Made by a program: the position numbers and the translations under genes. This document shows, in pieces, positions 32,373 through 39,010 of a stretch of DNA of 64,000 nucleotides. Source of the DNA: SFHK01 sp964554795 (GTDB lineage Bacteria > Bacillota > Clostridia > Christensenellales > Aristaeellaceae); the NCBI GenBank assembly GCA_964554795.1, contig CAZKQB010000004.1, forward strand, positions 1 to 64,000, given 5' to 3'. How positions within the stretch are numbered: the first letter of the stretch is position 1; the number at the start of each line of letters is the position of its first letter. The notes under the pieces are model-generated. The model was given only the letters and a program-made list of their open reading frames with translations, was not told the origin of the DNA and searched no databases.

Positions 32373-33052
32373 GCAAGGTTTTTTCTGTAGCCATTGACGG
32401 TCCCGTGGGCGCGGGCAAAAGCTGCGTAGCTCAGAGGGTGGCCGAGCGCCTGAACGCCGCCTATCTGGACACGGGCGCGATGTACCGCGCGGTGGGCTTG
32501 TATATGCTGGAAAACGGCGTTTCGCTGGAGGACAGCGCGGCGATTGCCGAAAATGCGGCGAAGGCGAACGTGGACGTTCGCTATGAGGGCCGCGAGCAGC
32601 ATACGTATCTCAACGGCCGGGATGTGACGGGCGAGCTTCGCCGCCCGGAGGTCAGCCTGGCAAGCAGCGCCGTGGCGAAGGTACACGCCGTGCGCGAGGC
32701 GCTGGTGAATCGTCAGCGGGAGCTGGCGCGCGGCATTTCGCTGGTGATGGACGGCCGCGACATTGGCACCTGTGTGCTGACGAACGCGACGCTGAAGATT
32801 TTTCTTACCGCTACGCCCGAGGAGCGGGCACGCCGCCGCTTCGAGCAGATGAACGGAAAGAGCGGCCAGTCGTTTGAGGACGTGCTGAACGATCTGCTTC
32901 GCCGCGACCGGAACGACATGAGCCGCGCCGAATCGCCGCTGCGCTGCGCGGAGGATGCGGTGGAGCTGGATTCCACGCACTTGACCGAGAGCGAGGTCGT
33001 CGAGCGCATCGTATCGCTGCTCACGGAGCGAACGGGGGGCGAGAAGGCATGA
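32369..33052 (+). CDS. cmk: Cytidylate kinase
   Basis: A 227-residue P-loop NMP kinase that phosphorylates CMP and dCMP. It has the Walker A loop DGPVGAGKS, the acceptor motif LDTGAMYRAVGLYM, the VVMDGRDIGT-type segment (LVMDGRDIGTCVL), the RR-rich lid (RARRRFEQMNGKS) and the terminal DSTHLTESEVVERI, all as expected. It overlaps pepV and plsC by 4 bp on each side. The order cmk-plsC-ispH-rpsA is a conserved clostridial arrangement. Confidence 0.96.
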   Translation: MSKVFSVAIDGPVGAGKSCVAQRVAERLNAAYLDTGAMYRAVGLYMLENGVSLEDSAAIAENAAKANVDVRYEGREQHTYLNGRDVTGELRRPEVSLASSAVAKVHAVREALVNRQRELARGISLVMDGRDIGTCVLTNATLKIFLTATPEERARRRFEQMNGKSGQSFEDVLNDLLRRDRNDMSRAESPLRCAEDAVELDSTHLTESEVVERIVSLLTERTGGEKA

Positions 33053-33654
33053 AGCGCGGTCTGTGCATGGTCCTGTGCGCCATATATCGCCTGTTCGCGG
33101 CGCTGTTCCATCCTGTGCGCGTGATTGGCGGCGAAAACATGCTCAGGGAGGGCCCGGTCATCCTGTGCGCGAACCACGTGAGCCTACAGGATCCTATGAT
33201 ACTGGACGTGTATCTGGGGCGGCTGATTCGCTTTATGGCGAAGAAGGAGCTGTTTGAAAACCGCTTCATGAGTCGCATCATGACGTGGCTGGGCGCGTTC
33301 CCGGTCAGCCGCGGCGAGAGCGACCTGTCGGCGATGCGCACGTCGCTGAAGCTTCTGGCGGACGGCGAGGTGCTGGGAATCTTCCCGGAGGGACACCGCT
33401 ACGCCGACGGCGAGATGCACGAGTTCGGAAACGGACTGGCGCTGATTGCTTTGCGCTCCGGCGCGCCGGTCGTGCCTGCGTACATTCGGGGCAATTATCG
33501 CCTATTCCGCCGCGTTACGGTGACGCTGGGCGCGCCGCTGGCGCTTGCCGAGCAGGGGCGCCGCTGCGACAGCGCGTCGCTGCGCGCGGCCACGGAGCGC
33601 ATTCAAAACGCCATGCGGGCGCTGCGCGAGGGCGACACAAAAAAAGTATGTTAA
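33049..33654 (+). CDS. plsC: 1-acyl-sn-glycerol-3-phosphate acyltransferase (PlsC family)
   Basis: A 201-residue membrane-associated acyltransferase that makes phosphatidic acid. The HX4D catalytic box is NHVSLQD, the substrate-binding block is FPEGHRYADGEMHEF, and VPAYIRGNYRLF forms the third block. A hydrophobic N-terminus follows the basic start. It overlaps cmk by 4 bp and ends just before a perfect intrinsic terminator, so it closes the pepV-cmk-plsC unit. Confidence 0.93.
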   Translation: MKRGLCMVLCAIYRLFAALFHPVRVIGGENMLREGPVILCANHVSLQDPMILDVYLGRLIRFMAKKELFENRFMSRIMTWLGAFPVSRGESDLSAMRTSLKLLADGEVLGIFPEGHRYADGEMHEFGNGLALIALRSGAPVVPAYIRGNYRLFRRVTVTLGAPLALAEQGRRCDSASLRAATERIQNAMRALREGDTKKVC

Positions 33655-33660
33655 ATTCTG

Positions 33661-33693
33661 ACATTTCCTGTCTTTGAGGCAGGAAATGTTTTT
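33661..33693 (+). terminator. Intrinsic terminator of pepV-cmk-plsC
   Basis: ACATTTCCTG (33661-33670) and CAGGAAATGT (33680-33689) make a perfect 10-bp stem followed by four more T. Confidence 0.92.
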
Positions 33694-33753
33694 ATACTAT
33701 AGAATATAGAAACGATTCAGTATTTGCTTATGGCAGAAAGGGACTGAACCACG

Positions 33754-35745
33754 ATCGCACGCGTTACCGTCGCCGCATCTGCAGGCTTTTGCTTCGGCGT
33801 TCGCCGGGCGATGAATCTTGCCCTCGAGAACGCGCCGGCGTATTCGCTGGGGCCGCTGATTCACAATTCGGTGGCTGTGGAGGCGCTTGAGGCGCAGGGC
33901 GTGCGCGTTGCGCAGACGGTTTCGGAAATTCCGGCAGGCGCGCGGGCGATTGTTCGCTCGCACGGCGTGAGCCGGGAGGTTCTGAACGCGCTGGAGGCGC
34001 GCGCGGAGACGATCGACGCCACCTGCCCGTATGTCGCCAGCATTCACCGCATGGTGGCGGAAGCCGCTAAAGCGGGGATTCCGGTTCTCGTGTGCGGCCA
34101 GAGGGAGCATCCCGAGGTCGTGGGCACGATGGGCTGGGCCGGCGAAAACGCCCGCGTGGTATCCTCAGAGGATGAGGCGCGGGAGCTGCCGCGAATGGAA
34201 CGTGCGCTCGTCGTCGCGCAGACGACGCTGGGCGCGGCGCGGTATCGGGCGATTGCGCGGGCGATTGAAGCGCGCGTGGACGCGCCGGACATTCGCGCAA
34301 CCGTGTGCGCCGCCACGGAGAAGCGGCAGGAGGAAGCGGCACGGCTGGCCGGGGAATGCGACGTGATGATCGTCGTCGGCGACCCTGCCAGCGCAAACTC
34401 GCGCGCGCTGTACGAAATTGCAAAGGCGCACTGCGCGAGAACCCATTTTATCCGGGAGGCCAGCGAGCTTGCCTCGCTGCCTATCATGATAGAGGATCAC
34501 ATCGGTATTACAGCCGGTGCGTCCACGCCGGATTGTACATTTAAGGAGGTTGTGGCACGAATGAACGACATCGAGAACAAGGTCAATACGGTAGAAGCGC
34601 CCCAGGAGGCCGTCGAAACGCCAGCTGAATCGGATTTCGCATCCGAATTCGAGAAGACGATGGTGCAGATCCGTCCCGGGCAAACGATCACCGGTAAGGT
34701 GGTTCAGATTACTGACGACGAGGTATGTGTCAACATCGGATACAAGGCGGATGGTCTGGTAAAGAAGTCTGACCTTTGCGACACCGATGTCAAGATCGAT
34801 GATGAGATCGAGGTCGAAGTCGTCAAGGTAAACGACGGCGAAGGCAACGTGCTTCTGAGCCAGAAGAACATCATCAATCGCAAGAACTGGGATGAGATCG
34901 TCGCCAAGAGCGAAGCCGGCGAGTATATCGACGGCATCGGCAAGGAAGCGGTCAAGGGCGGTCTGCTGGCCAGCGTCAATGGCATTCGCACCTTTATCCC
35001 CGCGTCGCAGCTTTCCAACCACTATGTCGAGCACATCGACGAGTTCGTTGGCAAGGAACTGAAGCTCAAGGTCATCGAGCTCGATCGCTCCAAGAAGCGC
35101 ATCGTTGCTTCCCGCAAGGCTGTGCTGGCCGAGGAAGAGGCCGCGCGCAGGAAGGCCATCTGGGAGAAGCTTGAGATTGGCTCCATCGTTGAAGGCACCG
35201 TTCGCAGAATCGCCGACTTCGGCGCGTTCGTGGACATCGGCGGCGTGGACGGTCTTGTCCATGTGACCGACCTCAGCTGGGGCCGCGTACGTCATCCCTC
35301 CGACGTCGTGAAGGTTGGCGACGTGATCAACGTCAAGATCCTGAACGTCGATTCCGAGAAGGAGCGCGTTTCCCTGTCCCTCAAGCAGACCCAGCCCCGT
35401 CCCTGGACCGTGGCCGCCGATAAGTATCCGGTGGGCTCCGTTGTCGAGGGCAAGGTCGTTCGCATCACCACGTTCGGTGCGTTCGTCGAGCTAGAGCCTG
35501 GCCTTGATGGTCTGGTGCACATTTCCCAGTGCGCTCTCACCCGCATCGAGAAGGTTGAAGACGCACTGCACGTGGGCGACGTGGTTCGCGTGAAGATTCT
35601 GGACGTCAACACCGAGGCGAAGCGTATCAGCCTGTCCGTGCGTCAGGTTCTCGAGGACGAAGCTCTTGAGAACGTTGAGACCACCGACATCGCCGATGAG
35701 TATGCCATCGAAGGCGAAGAGACCGTCGCTCCCACCGAGGAATAA
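33754..35745 (+). CDS. ispH-rpsA: Fused IspH (HMBPP reductase) and ribosomal protein S1
   Basis: A bifunctional product of about 663 residues, an arrangement known in Clostridia. The first 280 residues are IspH, the iron-sulfur enzyme that makes IPP and DMAPP in the MEP pathway. The cluster cysteines lie in AGFCFGVRRA, ATCPYV and TVCAATEKRQ; active-site His residues lie in PLIHN, SHGV and REHPEV, and GDPASANSR holds the Ser/Asn pair. The rest has four S1 RNA-binding domains, from MVQIRPGQTITGKVVQ to the last ISLSVRQ. The first ATG (33811) lies after the essential AGFCFG Cys, so translation must begin upstream, yet no ATG, GTG or TTG occurs between the in-frame TGA at 33745 and that Cys. ATC at 33754 sits where MARVTVAAS would start, ten bases after GAAAGGGA. 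It is either a rare start or an error. Confidence 0.93.
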   Translation: MARVTVAASAGFCFGVRRAMNLALENAPAYSLGPLIHNSVAVEALEAQGVRVAQTVSEIPAGARAIVRSHGVSREVLNALEARAETIDATCPYVASIHRMVAEAAKAGIPVLVCGQREHPEVVGTMGWAGENARVVSSEDEARELPRMERALVVAQTTLGAARYRAIARAIEARVDAPDIRATVCAATEKRQEEAARLAGECDVMIVVGDPASANSRALYEIAKAHCARTHFIREASELASLPIMIEDHIGITAGASTPDCTFKEVVARMNDIENKVNTVEAPQEAVETPAESDFASEFEKTMVQIRPGQTITGKVVQITDDEVCVNIGYKADGLVKKSDLCDTDVKIDDEIEVEVVKVNDGEGNVLLSQKNIINRKNWDEIVAKSEAGEYIDGIGKEAVKGGLLASVNGIRTFIPASQLSNHYVEHIDEFVGKELKLKVIELDRSKKRIVASRKAVLAEEEAARRKAIWEKLEIGSIVEGTVRRIADFGAFVDIGGVDGLVHVTDLSWGRVRHPSDVVKVGDVINVKILNVDSEKERVSLSLKQTQPRPWTVAADKYPVGSVVEGKVVRITTFGAFVELEPGLDGLVHISQCALTRIEKVEDALHVGDVVRVKILDVNTEAKRISLSVRQVLEDEALENVETTDIADEYAIEGEETVAPTEE

Positions 35746-35758
35746 TTCGCTTTCCCCT

Positions 35759-35794
35759 ACGCCTCCGCAGCCGATGGATTGCGGAGGCGTTTTT
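35759..35794 (+). terminator. Intrinsic terminator of ispH-rpsA
   Basis: ACGCCTCCGCA (35759-35769) and TGCGGAGGCGT (35780-35790) make a perfect 11-bp stem, ending in five T. Confidence 0.93.
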
Positions 35795-35892
35795 GCGTGC
35801 AATTTGCTTGACGCGAGCGGTATCAGCTAGCATCGGAGGATGGCACGGCACGGAAGAGCAGGATACCTACGCGTTTTGTGAGCATAAAAACG

Positions 35893-35922
35893 TTGGATAT
35901 ACGCGCACGGGCGCGGTATAAT
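35893..35922 (+). promoter_or_regulatory. Sigma-A promoter of the small exported protein gene
   Basis: TTGGAT (35893-35898), 18-bp spacer, perfect TATAAT (35917-35922). A small GCGGC/GCCGC hairpin lies between it and the ribosome binding site. Confidence 0.7.
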
Positions 35923-35964
35923 GGGAAACCTGCGGCTTATATGCCGCGGGAGGGAGCTTGAAGG

Positions 35965-36378
35965 ATGAAAAAGAAGCCGATTTTGATTCTGGCAGGGGCT
36001 TTAGCGGTGCTTGCGCTGACGGTTGCTGTCGTTCTGATAATTCGAGGACGACAGAGTGAGTTTGTCGGCAGCCGGGTGAAGAATTCGGATGCGTATCTTC
36101 TGGACATTCAGCGGATGAACGGGACGGACAGCCACGAGCTGACGCTTAAGAAGGGCGACTCGCTCGCGGTAACGTTTGAAATCGCGGGCGGCCAGCTGAC
36201 CATGGAGATTACCGCGCCCGATGGCAGCGTGATCTATCAGGGCAACGGCACGGAGGCCACCGAGTTTACGCTTGCCGTGCCCGAGGATGGCGTGTACATG
36301 ATTTCGGTTCGCGCGGAGCGGGCGAAGGGCACGCTTCACGTGCGCCCTGCCAATCGCGCGCAGGGGGATTTGGATTAA
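35965..36378 (+). CDS. Small membrane-anchored extracytoplasmic protein
   Basis: A 137-residue protein I do not recognise. Residues 1-27 are a basic start and one hydrophobic helix (PILILAGALAVLALTVAVVL), acting as an uncleaved anchor or signal. The rest looks like a single small beta-sandwich, with alternating hydrophobic strands (LAVTFEIAGGQLTMEITAPD, then SVIYQG and VYMISVRAERA) similar in style to bacterial pre-peptidase or emp24-type domains that bind sugars or peptides. It is monocistronic, between a promoter and a bidirectional terminator. Family and role are unknown. Confidence 0.75.
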   Translation: MKKKPILILAGALAVLALTVAVVLIIRGRQSEFVGSRVKNSDAYLLDIQRMNGTDSHELTLKKGDSLAVTFEIAGGQLTMEITAPDGSVIYQGNGTEATEFTLAVPEDGVYMISVRAERAKGTLHVRPANRAQGDLD

Positions 36379-36422
36379 AGGTCTGTACGTTCGGCTCATT
36401 CTCACAATAGGAAGGAATTGAC

Positions 36423-36473
36423 ATGAAGCGCCTGTGTCTGAGTGGCGGAACCGTTCCACGTCTCATCGTGTGA
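36423..36473 (+). CDS. Possible 16-codon small ORF
   Basis: ATG at 36423 is preceded by GGAAGG eight bases upstream and encodes MKRLCLSGGTVPRLIV before a TGA. It starts about 45 bp after the exported-protein gene and would be on the same transcript, before the terminator at 36619-36664. It may be a chance frame; the rest of the 36379-36618 interval shows no gene. Confidence 0.2.
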   Translation: MKRLCLSGGTVPRLIV

Positions 36474-36618
36474 AGCGGGGGAGAGCGCCTTCTCATCGCA
36501 CATGCAAAAGGTCAGCGATACGTATCTGTGACAAAACCGCCGCGCCTGATTTGCAGGCAGGGGAGGCGGCGAAGGGTGCGCAGTAGGATGGACGGGACAC
36601 GGATCGCTTGCATATAGA

Positions 36619-36664
36619 AAACCCTCTCGGAAGCGAAAGAAAAGTTCGTTCCGAGAGGGTTTTT
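36619..36664. terminator. Bidirectional intrinsic terminator
   Basis: AAAACCCTCTCGGAA (36619-36633) and TTCCGAGAGGGTTTT (36650-36664) are perfect 15-bp arms. There is a T-run on the right and an A-run on the left, so it serves both the exported-protein gene (plus) and the HTH regulator gene (minus). Confidence 0.93.
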
Positions 36665-36673
36665 GCTGCGCGG

Positions 36674-37669
36674 TCAGTCCTTTTCCCCACTGCCCTTTAC
36701 GGCCTTCAGAACCAGTATGATGGCGCCGTACAGCACGCCCGCGACAGCCCAGATGAACCAGCTGTATTGCCCGTTGCCGTTCCCGCTGGGTCCGTAGGTA
36801 TAAAGGAGGAATATTGCCGTGACCAGTAACCAGTAGCCGCCGCTCACCGCGCCGATGACGGGATTTCTTGCCTTGCTGCGGCGGGTATATTCGCCATCCT
36901 CGAGCAGCTTTTCCGTGGCTGCCTGAATCGTGCCGCCGTACACGAACGCAAGGCAGCCGAGCCCGGCTATGACCATCAGCAGGCACATCGCGCCGACGTA
37001 GACAAAGTCGATCGTATTCAGGCATACGGCGACGAACAGCGGAAGCGCCGACAGGATGCACAGAAGCGTGCCCACAAGATTCAGGCGGTGATAGGCTGCA
37101 GCGAACGCCTTGCGGCGCTCCTTTACCATGTCGCTTACGCCGTATTCGGTTTCAAAAGGCTCCTTCTCCAGAAATTCGTACTCCTTCACCCTCGCCCCGC
37201 AGGACAGAAACAGCGCTACAGCCACCGCTACAAGCACGACCAGAGCCGAAAGGCCGATTCCAGCGGCAGCGTTTTCTGTAATGTGGAACTGGCTGTACTC
37301 GCTCATTGCGCCCAGCAGCATAAGCGGAATCGGAGACAGGATGCACAGGAACGTGGCAACCGCCATTTTCGGCGCGGCTGCCCGGCGCAGCGACAGATAT
37401 TCGGAGGCCTGCTGCATCGTGACCCGGCGCAAGGGAGAGGCTGTATCCTCGCCAGAGGGCTCCGGCTCCTCCATGTCGTCCTTCAAAAGGTAGTCGGTCG
37501 TTACGCCGAACAGACGGCTCATCCGAAGAATTCGTTCGATGTCCGGCACGGACTGGGCGCTCTCCCATTTCGAGACGGATTGGCGGCTTACGTCCAGCTG
37601 CTCGGCAAGCTCCTCTTGAGACCATCCGGCCTTCTTGCGAAGCGCGATTACCTTGTCGGCAAAAATCAT
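36674..37669 (-). CDS. XRE-family HTH regulator with membrane domain
   Basis: A 331-residue protein. Residues 1-62 are a Cro/CI helix-turn-helix (GWSQEELAEQLDVSRQSVSK, followed by WESAQSVPDIE), and an acidic linker and about six membrane helices follow (near 102-122, 135-156, 196-218, 222-246, 272-293 and 300-320). This design, an HTH tethered to the membrane, is common in Firmicutes and is thought to sense envelope or membrane state, but targets are generally unknown. The ribosome binding site GGGAGG lies seven bases before the ATG. Two GAAAAA-TC-AGCACATTC direct repeats upstream (37801-37868) could be its operators. Confidence 0.85.
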   Translation of the reverse strand: MIFADKVIALRKKAGWSQEELAEQLDVSRQSVSKWESAQSVPDIERILRMSRLFGVTTDYLLKDDMEEPEPSGEDTASPLRRVTMQQASEYLSLRRAAAPKMAVATFLCILSPIPLMLLGAMSEYSQFHITENAAAGIGLSALVVLVAVAVALFLSCGARVKEYEFLEKEPFETEYGVSDMVKERRKAFAAAYHRLNLVGTLLCILSALPLFVAVCLNTIDFVYVGAMCLLMVIAGLGCLAFVYGGTIQAATEKLLEDGEYTRRSKARNPVIGAVSGGYWLLVTAIFLLYTYGPSGNGNGQYSWFIWAVAGVLYGAIILVLKAVKGSGEKD

Positions 37670-37800
37670 AAATCTTCCTCCCTGTTTGGACGCATTTCCT
37701 GCGGCCCTTGTGGCACCTATCGTACGCCTTTCGGCGGTTGCGCACCAGAAATCCAGCCGTATAATTCGTCAACCAGCGGTTGCGATTGGTTGCGCAGCGC

Positions 37801-37868
37801 GAAAAAATCAGCACATTCCCGGAAACTGGCACATTTTCTGCCTCGGAGAGGAAAAATCCAGCACATTC
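37801..37868. repeat. Direct repeats between the PfkB kinase and HTH genes
   Basis: GAAAAAATCAGCACATTC (37801-37818) and GAAAAATCCAGCACATTC (37851-37868) are near-identical and exactly 50 bp apart. A third, partial GCACATT lies at 37829-37835. The surrounding 37670-37872 interval has no gene; it also carries three GGTTGCG copies. Confidence 0.55.
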
Positions 37869-37872
37869 ATGG

Positions 37873-38763
37873 TTAGCAGAGCGGCGTAGCTTCCTCAGTC
37901 TCGCCATTTTGCCGCGCGCGCAAAAGCGCCTGACTCATGCGCATGCCGCGGTCGGCGCAGTCTCGTGCGGTGCCGTTTTCGGCCAGCGCCAGCGCGATTC
38001 CGGCGCACATTGCGTCGCCCGCGCCGGTGGCCTGACAGGTGAACCGCTCTGCGGGGGCGATCGTGCCTGCGCCGGTGTCGTCCGCATAGTATACGCCGTC
38101 CGCGCCCATGGAGAGGATTACCCGCTTCACACCCAGCTTCAGAAGCGCCTGCGCGGCGGCTTCGCAGGTGGCTTCGCCGGTTAAAAGCAAGGCTTCGTCG
38201 CGGTTCGGCTTCAGCGCGTCCAGCCGCCCGAGCAGCGGACGTAGCCGGTTCGCCTTGACTCCGCTCACCGGGTCGGCAACGACGGGCACGCGCAGATGCT
38301 CTGCCAGATAGGCAATGCAGGACATGGACAGATTCGCCTCCACGACGCACGCATCTGCCCGGTTCAAATCGGGCAGAACCGTCTCCAGATACGACACCGT
38401 CAGGCTTTCCATCAGCGCCATATCGTTCACGGCTACGGCCATGTCGCCGTCCGCTCCATGCACAGACATGTAGCAGCTGCCTCTTCCATGCACGCGCCGT
38501 GCCATGGAGAGATCAATGCCCGCGTCCCGGCAGGCGGCCTCCAGAAGCTGCCCGACGAAATCGTCGGACACGCAGGTATACAGCTTCGCGTGGACTCCGG
38601 CGCGCGCCAGCCTTTCGGCGATGTTGCGTCCCACGCCGCCCGGCGCAAATCGGATAGCACCGAGGTTGGAATCGCGGGCGCGCAGCGGCGCGGACACGCT
38701 GCCGGTCACGTCCAGATTCATGCCGCCCACCACGGCAATCACAGGTCTTTTGCTGTTTTCCAT
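37873..38763 (-). CDS. PfkB-family carbohydrate kinase, pseudouridine-kinase-like
   Basis: A 296-residue ribokinase-fold kinase. The N-terminal VVGGMNLDVTGSV, the substrate segment RFAPGGVGRNIAERLARAG and the C-terminal catalytic motif ATGAGDAMCAGIALALAE (with the base Asp in GAGD) are present. The GGVGRNIAERLARLG-type block and the overall pattern fit the PsuK (pseudouridine kinase) group best, but no psuG glycosidase is nearby, so a different nucleoside or sugar is possible. The ATG at 38763 has AGAGGG six bases upstream; a TTG at 38769 is less likely. Confidence 0.85.
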   Translation of the reverse strand: MENSKRPVIAVVGGMNLDVTGSVSAPLRARDSNLGAIRFAPGGVGRNIAERLARAGVHAKLYTCVSDDFVGQLLEAACRDAGIDLSMARRVHGRGSCYMSVHGADGDMAVAVNDMALMESLTVSYLETVLPDLNRADACVVEANLSMSCIAYLAEHLRVPVVADPVSGVKANRLRPLLGRLDALKPNRDEALLLTGEATCEAAAQALLKLGVKRVILSMGADGVYYADDTGAGTIAPAERFTCQATGAGDAMCAGIALALAENGTARDCADRGMRMSQALLRARQNGETEEATPLC

Positions 38764-39010
38764 ACTCAACCCTCTTGCGCCTCCGCTTTTCTTTCATTTT
38801 GAATATGCCACGAAAATTAGGATTTCCGCCGGCGATAAAAGGCTCTTGGGATAAAGCTTTTTGTCGGCTCACCGGTTGAAGGGTCGGGAATTCACGTGCA
38901 GCGAATGGCGAAAGGGCATCTATATCCGCCGGATGGGCTTGGCTGCAGCTGCTTCGCAAGTTGCGAAGGAGTCGCTCGTCCGGATATGCAGCTTTGCCGG
39001 AAGGCGCTCT
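38764..39010. other. Intergenic region between recQ and the PfkB kinase gene
   Basis: A 247-bp stretch with no gene. It contains a CTTCGCA/TGCGAAG hairpin (near 38957-38973) nested inside distant ATATCCG/CGGATAT arms, a possible structured RNA or terminator of recQ without a clear T-run. Confidence 0.4.

Noticed and set aside
33733..33747. ATG at 33733 as the start of ispH-rpsA
   Set aside because: It is in frame but followed after five codons by TGA, and it overlaps the GAAAGGGA site that fits a start near 33754.
34165..35295. A long open frame antisense to ispH-rpsA
   Set aside because: The plus-strand S1 domains are unmistakable; the antisense product has no recognisable domain or ribosome binding site.
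38920..39000. A structured regulatory RNA between recQ and the PfkB kinase gene
   Set aside because: Nested inverted repeats exist (CTTCGCA/TGCGAAG inside ATATCCG/CGGATAT), but there is no T-run or known motif and the pairing is not extensive enough to claim an RNA gene.
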